Assembly: GCA_043774925.1 (NCBI GenBank)
Contig: JAYVSZ010000007.1
Span: forward strand, 1-9,008
Reading direction: 5' to 3'
From: JAYVSZ01 sp043774925
Lineage (GTDB): Bacteria; Pseudomonadota; Gammaproteobacteria; Burkholderiales; Methylophilaceae
Length of the DNA stretch: 9,008 nucleotides
Below the pieces are notes generated by a model, which worked only from the letters and a program-made list of their open reading frames with translations, had not been told where the DNA came from and made no database searches. A program made the position numbers and the translations under genes. Numbering within the stretch: the first letter of the stretch is position 1; every line of letters starts with the position of its first letter. Shown piece after piece: positions 1 to 6,028 of this stretch.

Positions 1-698
1 GTTTTAGCTTGCGCATTTAGAGATTCAATTACGCGGCCATAATAAGCAGGGCATGCCTCAACAGCGTCAACGCTTACTGCCTGTGTCTTGGCGCTTTCAA
101 TCTCAGCGGCTTCAAGCGTAGGCAAATTCACAGGCGCGCCGGTAATCGCCGCCACATCACGCGCAATACCTAAAATACTTAAACAATCGGCACGATTGGG
201 CGTTAATTTTAAGGTTAGCGCGTGGTCATTTAAATCCAAATATTGGCGAATATCCTGACCAGTTGGGGCGTCACTAGGTAATTCTAGCAAGCCACTTGCT
301 TCTGTCGCTAAACCTAACTCTTTGGCAGAACACATCATGCCAAACGATTCTACGCCGCGCACTTTGGCAGCTTTAATACTAATACCTGGCAATTCTGCGC
401 CAACCAAAGCACACGGCGCTTTTAAGCCCACGCGCGCGTTGCTGGCACCACATACAATTTGTAAGATTTTATCAATACCGTTTTCTTTGCCAATATTCAC
501 TTTGCAAACTTGCAAACGATCAGCATCAGGATGCTTAATCGCATCAACAATTTCGCCAATGACAATGTTGCCAAATGCAGGCGCAACAGGCGTCATTTCT
601 TCCACCTCAAGTCCTGCCATGGTTAGCGCGTGAATAAGCTCAGCAGAAGAAATAGCGGGATTAACAAAAGTACGTAACCAGTTTTCTGAGAATTGCAT
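1..698 (-). CDS. pheT: Phenylalanyl-tRNA synthetase beta subunit, N-terminal part (runs off left edge)
   Basis: Beta subunit of the (alpha-beta)2 class II enzyme that charges tRNA-Phe in the cytoplasm. From the ATG at 698 the frame stays open for 232 codons to the window edge. It begins MQFSENWLRTFVNP and contains the EMAP/OB-fold tRNA-binding domain at about residues 39-148, with typical stretches such as HPDADRLQVCKV, IVCGASN and GMMCSAKELGL. It then enters the next domain (LKLTPNRADCLSILGIARD). The full protein is near 790 residues in the family, so about 70% lies outside. It starts 22 bp after pheS, with no convincing Shine-Dalgarno visible, and is surely co-transcribed with it. Identity is secure; only the 3' end is unseen. 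Confidence 0.96.
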   Translation of the reverse strand, partial: MQFSENWLRTFVNPAISSAELIHALTMAGLEVEEMTPVAPAFGNIVIGEIVDAIKHPDADRLQVCKVNIGKENGIDKILQIVCGASNARVGLKAPCALVGAELPGISIKAAKVRGVESFGMMCSAKELGLATEASGLLELPSDAPTGQDIRQYLDLNDHALTLKLTPNRADCLSILGIARDVAAITGAPVNLPTLEAAEIESAKTQAVSVDAVEACPAYYGRVIESLNAQAK

Positions 699-720
699 AG
701 CGTTTAATTATTCAGCTTGA

Positions 721-1749
721 TTATTTAAATTGCGATAAAAAACGCAAATCATTATTAAAGAAATGGCGCAAATCATTCACACCGTAGCGCAACATGGCCA
801 AGCGTTCTACGCCTAGGCCAAACGCAAAACCGCGGTATTTTTCGCTATCGATATTCACATGTTTGAACACTTCAGGATGCACCATACCGCAACCACCTAT
901 CTCCAACCAGCCACCGTTCCAGCTCATATCCATTTCGGCCGATGGCTCAGTGAAGGGGAAAAATGAAGGCCTGAATCGAACCGTTAAATCATCGCGCTCA
1001 AAGAATTTCTGCAAGAAATCTTGCACCACGCCTTTGAGATTCGCAAAGCTGATATTTTCATCTACCCATAAGCCCTCAACCTGATGAAACATAGGTGAAT
1101 GCGTAGCATCAGAATCCACTCTATATACGCGACCAGGTGCAATAATCTTCAGCGGCGGTGACTGATTATTTTTTAGCGCATTCTCCATGTAATGAATTTG
1201 CACGGGTGATGTGTGTGTGCGCAGCACATTGGACTCTTTTTTACCATCATGCTGCGCATGATTTATATCCACATAAAACGTATCATGCATCGCACGCGCA
1301 GGATGATTTTCGGGAATGTTCAGCGCGGTGAAATTATAAAAATCCGTTTCAATTTCGGGGCCTGTAGCTACATCAAAGCCAATCGAATGAAACAACTCTT
1401 CAATACGGCGTAAAGTTAAAGTAACAGGATGCAATCCGCCTTGTGACTGAGCACGTGCAGGTAAAGTCACATCCAACGATTCAGCTGCAAGCTGTTTGGC
1501 TTGCTCGGCATTTAAAATCGCCTCCCTACGCGCATTTAAAGCCGCCTCTACCGCTTGCTTAACCACGTTAATCGCGGCGCCAGCTGCTGGACGCTCTTCA
1601 TTTGATAGCTTGCCCAAGCCTTTTAGTGCATCCGTTAATGCGCCTGTTTTACCTAAATATTTAGCTTTAGCATTTTCTAATGCAGGCATGTCATTACATG
1701 CCGTAAAGTCGGTAAGCGATTCTGAAATCAGATGTTCTAAATTAGTCAT
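721..1749 (-). CDS. pheS: Phenylalanyl-tRNA synthetase alpha subunit
   Basis: Catalytic subunit of phenylalanyl-tRNA synthetase, forming Phe-tRNA from phenylalanine and ATP together with PheT. The 342-residue length is normal. Residues 1-95 form the N-terminal helical coiled-coil arm. The class II catalytic core follows: a motif 1 region around GFDVATGPEIETDFYNF (124-140), a motif 2 region RVYRVDSDATHSPMFHQVEG (207-226), the glycine-rich GGCGMVHPEVF (285-295), and motif 3 GLGVERLAMLRYG (311-323). The ATG at 1749 gives the expected family N-terminus, but no strong ribosome binding site precedes it. The gene follows an intrinsic terminator after rplT, so it needs either read-through or its own promoter in the AT-rich 107 bp upstream (1750-1856). 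I see no phenylalanine-rich leader peptide like E. coli pheM there. Confidence 0.98.
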   Translation of the reverse strand: MTNLEHLISESLTDFTACNDMPALENAKAKYLGKTGALTDALKGLGKLSNEERPAAGAAINVVKQAVEAALNARREAILNAEQAKQLAAESLDVTLPARAQSQGGLHPVTLTLRRIEELFHSIGFDVATGPEIETDFYNFTALNIPENHPARAMHDTFYVDINHAQHDGKKESNVLRTHTSPVQIHYMENALKNNQSPPLKIIAPGRVYRVDSDATHSPMFHQVEGLWVDENISFANLKGVVQDFLQKFFERDDLTVRFRPSFFPFTEPSAEMDMSWNGGWLEIGGCGMVHPEVFKHVNIDSEKYRGFAFGLGVERLAMLRYGVNDLRHFFNNDLRFLSQFK

Positions 1750-1857
1750 GCGATATTTTAACTTAAAGTAATGTGTTTGTTGATGTTTAACTGATTGATT
1801 ATGAATAAATATTTACAATAAATAATCAGAAAAATTTCTATTAGTTTATCAGTCATA

Positions 1858-1883
1858 AAAAAAGAGGCCGTAGCCTCTTTTTT
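1858..1883 (-). terminator. Intrinsic terminator after rplT
   Basis: An inverted repeat of 11 bp with a 4-nt loop: GAGGC/GCCTC at the core, flanked by A6 and T6 so that the structure works on either strand. On the minus strand it begins 25 bp after the rplT stop codon and ends in a run of seven T. It should end, at least partly, transcription of the thrS-infC-rpmI-rplT unit before pheS. In E. coli this junction carries the pheST attenuator, but no Phe-rich leader frame is visible between the rplT stop and this hairpin. Confidence 0.85.
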
Positions 1884-1908
1884 AATTTCAAACTGTTTCA
1901 AGCAACTC

Positions 1909-2268
1909 TTAAGCCGCTAAACCAGCTTTTGCTAAGTCAACAAATTTTGCAAATGCCGCTTTGTCGAACACTGCTAAATCCGCTAATACTTTGCGATCCA
2001 CTTCAATTGAAGCTTTTTTCAAGCCATTCATAAAGCGGCTGTAAGTTAAACCTAACTCGCGTGCACCAGCGTTAATACGTGCAATCCATAAGGTACGGAA
2101 TTGACGTTTTTTCTGACGACGGTCACGGTATGCGTATTGACCAGCCTTCATTACCGCTTGCTTAGCAACGCGATAAACGTTTTTACGACGACCGCGATAA
2201 CCTTTAGCGGCGTTTAATACTTTTTTATGTCTTGCGCGAGCGATGACACCCCGTTTTACTCTAGGCAT
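1909..2268 (-). CDS. rplT: 50S ribosomal protein L20
   Basis: L20 binds 23S rRNA early in assembly of the large subunit and in enterobacteria represses its own operon by binding the rpmI leader. The 119-residue length is standard. The very basic N-terminal arm MPRVKRGVIARARHKK, the central RGRRKNVYRVAKQAVMKAGQ region and the globular C-terminus (RINAGARELGLTYSRFMNGL) are all typical. The start is fixed by AAGGAG at 2275-2280. Its sequence overlaps the rpmI stop codon (TAAGGAG), which suggests translational coupling between L35 and L20. Last gene before the intrinsic terminator. Confidence 0.98.
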   Translation of the reverse strand: MPRVKRGVIARARHKKVLNAAKGYRGRRKNVYRVAKQAVMKAGQYAYRDRRQKKRQFRTLWIARINAGARELGLTYSRFMNGLKKASIEVDRKVLADLAVFDKAAFAKFVDLAKAGLAA

Positions 2269-2278
2269 ATCAGTCTCC

Positions 2279-2476
2279 TTATCGAGTTGGCATCATGGCG
2301 CGAACGCGTTTGACGTCGGTTGGAGAAATAATAGCAGTACCACGTAATTTACGTTTTTGCTTCGTCGTTTTTTTAGTCAAGATATGGCGCAAATGTGAAT
2401 GCGTACGCTTCACTTTGCCATTCCCTAAGAACTTAAAGCGCTTTTTAGCGCTGCTCTTTGTTTTCATTTTTGGCAT
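2279..2476 (-). CDS. rpmI: 50S ribosomal protein L35
   Basis: Small basic protein of the large ribosomal subunit, 65 residues as expected. It starts MPKMKTKSSAKKRFKFLGNGKVKR and carries the typical HSHLRHILTKKTTKQKRKLRG segment. AAAGGAG at 2483-2489 lies 6 nt before the ATG. It is 10 bp upstream of rplT and 82 bp downstream of infC, the standard infC-rpmI-rplT order. In E. coli this is where L20 represses translation; the local leader is described separately. Confidence 0.98.
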   Translation of the reverse strand: MPKMKTKSSAKKRFKFLGNGKVKRTHSHLRHILTKKTTKQKRKLRGTAIISPTDVKRVRAMMPTR

Positions 2477-2558
2477 TTTTTTCTCCTTTGGAGGTTAATT
2501 AAGAGTGCTTAGGCATGCCGTTTTAAGCCGTATCACTCAGGGGGGGGTAAATATAAAC
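2477..2558 (-). promoter_or_regulatory. infC-rpmI spacer, candidate L20 control region
   Basis: The 82-bp spacer holds several structured elements, read on the minus strand. There is a run of eight C (2540-2547) 11 bp after the infC stop. Next comes GCTTA/TAAGC (2507-2528), whose 12-nt loop contains the self-complementary GGCATGCC. Last is CTCC-AAA-GGAG (2483-2493), in which the Shine-Dalgarno of rpmI can pair with an upstream CTCC. In E. coli L20 represses translation at a pseudoknot in this position. That this spacer does the same is inference from position and structure only. Confidence 0.35.
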
Positions 2559-3149
2559 TTATTCTGTTTTTTCTATTTCTATTTCTGCTGCTTTTTCAGC
2601 AGACTTTTCTGTCTTTTTAGCCACTGGCACTACTTTTTTAGCTGGTGCAAGCACCATCACCATTTGGCGGCCTTCCATTTTAGGAAACTGCTCAACAATT
2701 GCATGATCTCGCAAATCCGCTTCTACGCGTCTTAATAAGGCCAGCCCAAACTCTTGGTGCGTAATCTCACGACCCCTAAAACGCAGCGTGATTTTCGCTT
2801 TGTCGCCCTCGCCCAAAAAGCGAATAATATTCCGTACTTTAATGTTGTAATCGCCATCATCTGTACCTGGGCGAAACTTAATTTCTTTTATTTGTACTTG
2901 CTTTTGCTTGAGCTTTTGTTCATGCATGCGCTTGCTTTCAGCGTATTTAAACTTACCGTAATCCATGAGCCTGCACACTGGCGGCTCGGCATTTGGAGCA
3001 ATTTCTACAAGATCAATATCCACTTCTTCGGCTTTGGCAAAGGCTTCTTTCAAACTCACAATGCCCAGCGGCTCTCCATCAACGCCCACCAAACGCACCT
3101 GCGGTGCCGTAATGTCGCCGTTGATGCGTGTACCTTTATCCTGAGCTAT
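2559..3149 (-). CDS. infC: Translation initiation factor IF3, probable AUA start
   Basis: IF3 binds the 30S subunit, prevents premature 50S joining and proofreads the start codon and initiator tRNA. No ATG, GTG or TTG gives the full family N-terminus; the first GTG (3098) would cut off about 17 conserved residues. Reading upstream in frame gives (I)AQDKGTRINGDITAPQVRL, and the first codon is ATA at 3147-3149, 6 nt after AGGAG (3156-3160). An in-frame TAG lies just upstream. Length from ATA is 196 residues. The N-domain includes PPVCRLMDYGKFKY, and the C-domain runs from about KEIKFRPGTDDGDY to MVMVLAP (near residue 169). A 27-residue Lys/Ala/Glu-rich tail follows, which the 180-residue E. coli protein lacks. 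thrS lies 44 bp upstream. Function is certain; the start codon is inferred. Confidence 0.95.
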   Translation of the reverse strand: MAQDKGTRINGDITAPQVRLVGVDGEPLGIVSLKEAFAKAEEVDIDLVEIAPNAEPPVCRLMDYGKFKYAESKRMHEQKLKQKQVQIKEIKFRPGTDDGDYNIKVRNIIRFLGEGDKAKITLRFRGREITHQEFGLALLRRVEADLRDHAIVEQFPKMEGRQMVMVLAPAKKVVPVAKKTEKSAEKAAEIEIEKTE

Positions 3150-3160
3150 AACTATCTCCT
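3147..3160 (-). promoter_or_regulatory. infC ribosome binding site and rare AUA start codon
   Basis: AGGAG at 3156-3160 is followed by 6 nt and ATA at 3147-3149. This is the only codon with proper spacing that yields the conserved IF3 N-terminus. E. coli infC uses AUU, which IF3 itself discriminates against, giving autoregulation; an AUA start would serve the same purpose. The neighbouring in-frame codons GTT and ATA are too close to the Shine-Dalgarno. Confidence 0.75.
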
Positions 3161-3193
3161 AAATTATTAATACAAAAACCGCGCTACTACCAA

Positions 3194-5101
3194 TTAGGCT
3201 TTAGCTTCTATATCTGCTTTTACGCGTTCAATAAACGCTGTAAGCGGCATAGAACCTAAGTCTTCGCCTTTTCTGGTTCGCACGGCTACTTGTCCGCTTT
3301 GCATCTCACGCTCACCCGCTACCAGCAAGTAAGGCATCTTCTGCAAGCTATGTTCACGTATTTTATAGGTTATCTTCTCATTTCTCAAGTCAAAATCGCA
3401 TCTAATGCCATTTTTCTTCAATTCTTCAATCACTTGTAGCACATATGCCGATTGGCCTTCAGAAATATTCAGCACCATCGCTTGCACTGGCGCAAGCCAA
3501 ACTGGCATAGCACCGGCAAAGTTTTCGATGAGAATGCCAATAAAACGCTCCATCGAGCCAACAATCGCGCGATGCAACATCACAGGGCGTTTGCGTGAAT
3601 TGTCTTCCGCCACGTATTCCGCGCCAAGCCGCTCTGGCAGGTTTGGGTCAAGCTGAATCGTGCCACACTGCCACAAGCGACCGAGTGAATCTTTCAGCGT
3701 AAATTCAATTTTTGGCCCGTAAAAAGCGCCCTCACCGGGCTGATACTCAAAATCTAACGCATTGATTTTAAGCGCATCTGCCAGTGATTTTTCAGATTTA
3801 TCCCAATCAGCATCCGTGCCGATGCGCTTTTCAGGACGTGTAGATAATTTTACCAAGACATCAGTAAAGCCAAAATCTTTATAAGCTTTGTAAAGCATTT
3901 TGATAAAGTCAGCCACCTCGTCTTTGACTTGCTCTTCGGTGCAAAAAATATGCGCATCATCTTGCGTAAAACCGCGCACGCGCATCAAGCCGTGCAAGCT
4001 GCCAGATGGCTCATTACGGTGGCATGAGCCAAATTCAGCCAAACGTAACGGCAAATCGCGGTAACTATGTAAATTATTGTTGAAAATTTGCACATGGCCC
4101 GGGCAATTCATCGGCTTCACCGCGTAATCGCGGTTTTCCGAGGAGGTCACAAACATGCCTTCACGATAATTTTGCCAGTGGCCAGACTTTTCCCACAAGG
4201 TTTTATCCATCACCGTGGGTGTGCGCACTTCTTGGTAATTATAATCGCGGAACATTTGGCGCATATATTGCTCAACCTCTTGCCAAATCGCCCAGCCGCG
4301 CGGGTGCCAAAACACCATGCCAGGCGCATCGTCTTGCATGTGGAAAAAATCGAGCTGCTTGCCAAGCTTGCGATGGTCGCGCTTTTCTGCTTCTTCTAGC
4401 TGGAACAAATATGCGTCCAGCTCTTCTTTATTGCGCCAAGCCGTGCCATACACGCGCTGCAACATCTCGTTATTGCTATCGCCGCGCCAATATGCGCCAG
4501 CCAGTTTCATGAGCTTAAAGGCCTTAAGCTTACCTGTATTTGGCACGTGCGGGCCACGACACAAGTCAGTAAAGTTACCTTCAGTGTACAAAGAAACGTC
4601 TTCATTCGCAGGAATCGAAGCGATAATTTCCGCTTTATAATGCTCATTAATGCTTTTGAAATACGCCACCGCTTCATCGCGTGGCAATACTTTACGCGTC
4701 ACTAGCTCATCTTTTTTGGCCAGCTCAGTCATTTTCTTTTCAATCGCTTCTAAATCTTCTGGCGTGAATGCTCTTTTATATGAAAAATCATAATAAAAGC
4801 CATTGTCTATCACGGGACCAATCGTCACTTGCGCATCAGGGAAAAGTGCTTTTACCGCATAGGCGAGCAAATGCGCGGTGGAATGGCGAATAATCTCCAA
4901 ACCCTCAGCATTTTTATCGGTAATAATTGCTAAATTGCTATCCGATTCAATGACATAAGCGGTATCGACAATTTTACCGTTCACATTGCCCGCAAGCGCC
5001 GCTTTAGCCAAGCCCGCACCAATGCTCATCGCAACATCGGCCACGCTCACAGGCGCGTCGAATGGGCGTTTTGAACCGTCTGGCAAGGTAATTACAGGCA
5101 T
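3194..5101 (-). CDS. thrS: Threonyl-tRNA synthetase
   Basis: Class II synthetase that charges tRNA-Thr and clears Ser-tRNA-Thr. At 635 residues it is full length, with four parts. The TGS domain spans about 1-62. The editing domain has its metal-type cluster H73, H77, C181 and H185 (HSTAH and DLCRGPH). The catalytic core carries the zinc ligands C333 (MNCPGH), H384 (DDAHIF) and H510 (VMLHRAIVGSMERF). The anticodon-binding domain starts at about residue 533 (WLAPVQAMVLNIS). All diagnostic residues are present. The ATG at 5101 matches the family N-terminus MPVITLPDGS; the ribosome binding site is weak (AAGAGA). It is the first gene of the thrS-infC-rpmI-rplT unit, behind a candidate promoter and a leader hairpin. 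Confidence 0.98.
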   Translation of the reverse strand: MPVITLPDGSKRPFDAPVSVADVAMSIGAGLAKAALAGNVNGKIVDTAYVIESDSNLAIITDKNAEGLEIIRHSTAHLLAYAVKALFPDAQVTIGPVIDNGFYYDFSYKRAFTPEDLEAIEKKMTELAKKDELVTRKVLPRDEAVAYFKSINEHYKAEIIASIPANEDVSLYTEGNFTDLCRGPHVPNTGKLKAFKLMKLAGAYWRGDSNNEMLQRVYGTAWRNKEELDAYLFQLEEAEKRDHRKLGKQLDFFHMQDDAPGMVFWHPRGWAIWQEVEQYMRQMFRDYNYQEVRTPTVMDKTLWEKSGHWQNYREGMFVTSSENRDYAVKPMNCPGHVQIFNNNLHSYRDLPLRLAEFGSCHRNEPSGSLHGLMRVRGFTQDDAHIFCTEEQVKDEVADFIKMLYKAYKDFGFTDVLVKLSTRPEKRIGTDADWDKSEKSLADALKINALDFEYQPGEGAFYGPKIEFTLKDSLGRLWQCGTIQLDPNLPERLGAEYVAEDNSRKRPVMLHRAIVGSMERFIGILIENFAGAMPVWLAPVQAMVLNISEGQSAYVLQVIEELKKNGIRCDFDLRNEKITYKIREHSLQKMPYLLVAGEREMQSGQVAVRTRKGEDLGSMPLTAFIERVKADIEAKA

Positions 5102-5131
5102 AAATTTCTCTTTTAAAATAAATAAAGCAAA

Positions 5132-5145
5132 AGCCGCAAGCGGCT
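5132..5145 (-). promoter_or_regulatory. GC hairpin in the thrS leader
   Basis: AGCCGC/GCGGCT is a perfect 6-bp dyad about 30 nt before the thrS ATG. On the minus strand it is followed by a T-rich stretch (TTTGCTTTATTTATTTT), so it resembles a weak intrinsic terminator inside the leader. On the plus strand it is followed by AATTTTTT and could also stop antisense transcription. It may act as an attenuator or translational operator. It shows no obvious tRNA-Thr anticodon mimic, so the E. coli ThrRS operator model is not directly supported. Confidence 0.45.
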
Positions 5146-5164
5146 AATTTTTTAGAATTGCGAG

Positions 5165-5193
5165 ATTCTAACACAGGCTGGCTACTTGATTAA
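5165..5193 (-). promoter_or_regulatory. Candidate sigma-70-type promoter of thrS
   Basis: Minus-strand TAGAAT (5165-5170) with an extended-10 TG one base before it, and a weaker -35 TTAATC (5188-5193) at 17-bp spacing. Transcription would begin near 5158 and give a leader of about 55 nt. The -10 is also one arm of an 18-bp dyad, TAGAAT-N6-ATTCTA (5153-5170). A weaker plus-strand candidate for the DUF3144 gene (TTGATT 5186-5191, TAAGAT 5210-5215, spacing 18) would overlap its -35. Confidence 0.45.
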
Positions 5194-5277
5194 GCCCTAC
5201 TTAAACTTGTAAGATATGCTCACTATGCGTCACTTTCCAGTCTCAAATCACGCTCAAAACAAACATTAGGAATAAAT

Positions 5278-5592
5278 ATGGCTCAAGATGCAGATAATAA
5301 ATTTTATGAACGTGCTGATGCGCACATTCACTTATCGAACGAGCAGCTAACTGACGCGAGTAGCGGCAGAGTGAGTGCTTCCATGATGTACGGAGCAGCA
5401 AGGTTTAGTGCGTGGTTTAATGCCAGTGGATTTCATTCTGCGGAAGAAATGGCCGCAGCAAAAAACGAGACGCTGGAATATTTCTCTACAGAATATCGCA
5501 AAGCATTAGAAGAAAATCTGAATGATTACATCGCTAATTTCGATAAGTATATGGCGCGGCAAGTAACGACAAACATTGATACGCCAACTTAA
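5278..5592 (+). CDS. DUF3144 family small protein
   Basis: A 104-residue soluble protein with no signal peptide or membrane segment. I recognise the layout of the DUF3144 family: NKFYERADAHIHLSNEQ near the N-terminus, the core GRVSASMMYGAARFSAWF (30-47), then EEMAAAKNETLEYFSTEYRKALEENLNDYIANFDKYM (56-92), likely a helical pair. The biochemical role is unknown. The start is supported by AGGA 6 nt before the ATG. It is divergent from thrS across a 176-bp gap and followed by repeat-rich DNA with no other intact gene on its strand until 6717, so it is probably monocistronic. Family assignment is from memory of the pattern, not a search. Confidence 0.85.
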   Translation: MAQDADNKFYERADAHIHLSNEQLTDASSGRVSASMMYGAARFSAWFNASGFHSAEEMAAAKNETLEYFSTEYRKALEENLNDYIANFDKYMARQVTTNIDTPT

Positions 5593-5716
5593 CTAAAAGC
5601 GCTTTTTATAGTACAACACCAAAAACAGATGCTCTGAGAGGCTCATGGAATAAGGCTCACAGGGCAGTTATTTTGTCTCGGGGAAATCACTTGAGAAAAT
5701 ATGGCTTAAAAACCAT
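5593..5716 (+). other. Gene-free stretch after the DUF3144 gene
   Basis: No reading frame, RNA gene or transposon end could be recognised. It has a short near-repeat of GGCTCA (GGCTCATGG then GGCTCACAG, around 5640-5660), and ends in ATGG-N8-CCAT (5701-5716) just before the first palindrome copy. It could be a degraded flank of the mobile cassette to its right, but nothing proves it. Confidence 0.3.
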
Positions 5717-5743
5717 AATCGATGGAGTCTGATCCTATTGATT
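5717..5743. repeat. 27-bp imperfect palindrome, copy A (diverged)
   Basis: 24 of 27 positions match copy B (5882-5908), in the same orientation. The three differences (A to G at position 5, C to T at 17 and 20) all turn Watson-Crick pairs into G-U pairs on the plus-strand RNA, so the fold is kept. The flanks AT/AT extend the dyad to 31 bp (5715-5745). From its ATG (5722) a 30-codon frame runs to 5814 (MESDPIDYERLDVFHC...), with no ribosome binding site and no recognisable product. Confidence 0.8.
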
Positions 5744-5832
5744 ATGAAAGGTTAGATGTGTTTCATTGTAACACAATTGCTGGTAATTTGGATTTGCTGT
5801 TTAAGCAAACTTGATGAGGTTGCAGGCTACGC

Positions 5833-5859
5833 GTGGGCAAGATAAGGCGTTTTGCCCAC
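5833..5859. repeat. Hairpin repeat GTGGGCAA-N11-TTGCCCAC
   Basis: A perfect 8-bp inverted repeat with an 11-nt loop, between palindrome copies A and B and unrelated to them in sequence. GTGGGCA/TGCCCAC hairpins of this look are scattered between genes in many proteobacteria. There is no T-run after it, so it is not a good terminator. Only one copy occurs in this window, so calling it a dispersed repeat is inference. Confidence 0.55.
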
Positions 5860-5881
5860 CCTAAATGGCTTATTTAGAGGA

Positions 5882-5908
5882 AATCAATGGAGTCTGACCC
5901 CATTGATT
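5882..5908. repeat. 27-bp imperfect palindrome, copy B
   Basis: AATCAATGG and CCATTGATT arms of 9 bp, then one A/C mismatch, then GTC-T-GAC at the centre. Its exact reverse complement recurs at 6502-6528 (copy C). Both strands of the unit contain an ATG in an open frame (MESDPID one way, MGSDSID the other). On the plus strand GAGG lies 6 nt before the ATG at 5887, opening an 18-codon frame that reads into the IS110 remnant in a different frame. The GGGGTCAGA-type core resembles sequences flanking REP-associated tyrosine transposase genes, as far as I remember. Confidence 0.9.
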
Positions 5909-5911
5909 TTA

Positions 5912-6010
5912 AAGAAGGTGGCACTGGTGGCGTGCATGCGTAAATTGCTGGTGATATTAAACGCCATGGTGAAAAATAACACGCCGTGGCGAGAAACCGA
6001 GGCCGCTTGA
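5912..6010 (+). mobile_element. IS110-family transposase, C-terminal remnant
   Basis: The plus strand reads KKVALVACMRKLLVILNAMV followed by KNNTPWRETEAA and a TGA at 6008-6010. This is the characteristic end of IS110-family transposases (VAxMRKLLxILNAMxxxxTPW). Only 32 codons survive. The RuvC-like DEDD domain and the catalytic serine region, about 300 residues, are missing. The frame begins directly at the right edge of palindrome copy B, so the rest was lost or replaced at that junction. IS110 enzymes are DEDD recombinases guided by a bridge RNA, and several members insert into REP palindromes, which fits the surroundings. The fragment itself cannot be active. Confidence 0.85.
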
Positions 6011-6028
6011 AAACCAGTCAAAAACGAT

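Noticed and set aside
1758..1856. A 32-residue minus-strand frame upstream of pheS (MTDKLIEIFLIIYCKYLF...), considered as a leader peptide
   Set aside because: It is very AT-rich, has only two Phe codons, no clustered Phe codons and no ribosome binding site, and its ATG lies beside the terminator tail. It is best explained by chance.
2559..3098. GTG at 3098 as the infC start
   Set aside because: It would remove the conserved RIN..IT.P.VRL N-terminal segment and has no Shine-Dalgarno at a proper distance, whereas the ATA at 3149 has one.
4088..4640. Several plus-strand frames of about 100 codons opposite thrS
   Set aside because: They are antisense shadows of thrS, whose zinc ligands and domains are all intact on the minus strand. 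Their translations are rich in Arg/Cys/Ser with no family-like pattern.
5595..5606. AAAAGCGCTTTT as a terminator of the DUF3144 gene
   Set aside because: The dyad has no room for a loop, so no stable hairpin can form; with the T-run it is at most a weak signal.
5722..5814. The 30-codon frame starting in palindrome copy A as a gene
   Set aside because: No ribosome binding site, no recognisable sequence beyond the repeat and very short length. It is mentioned with the repeat instead.
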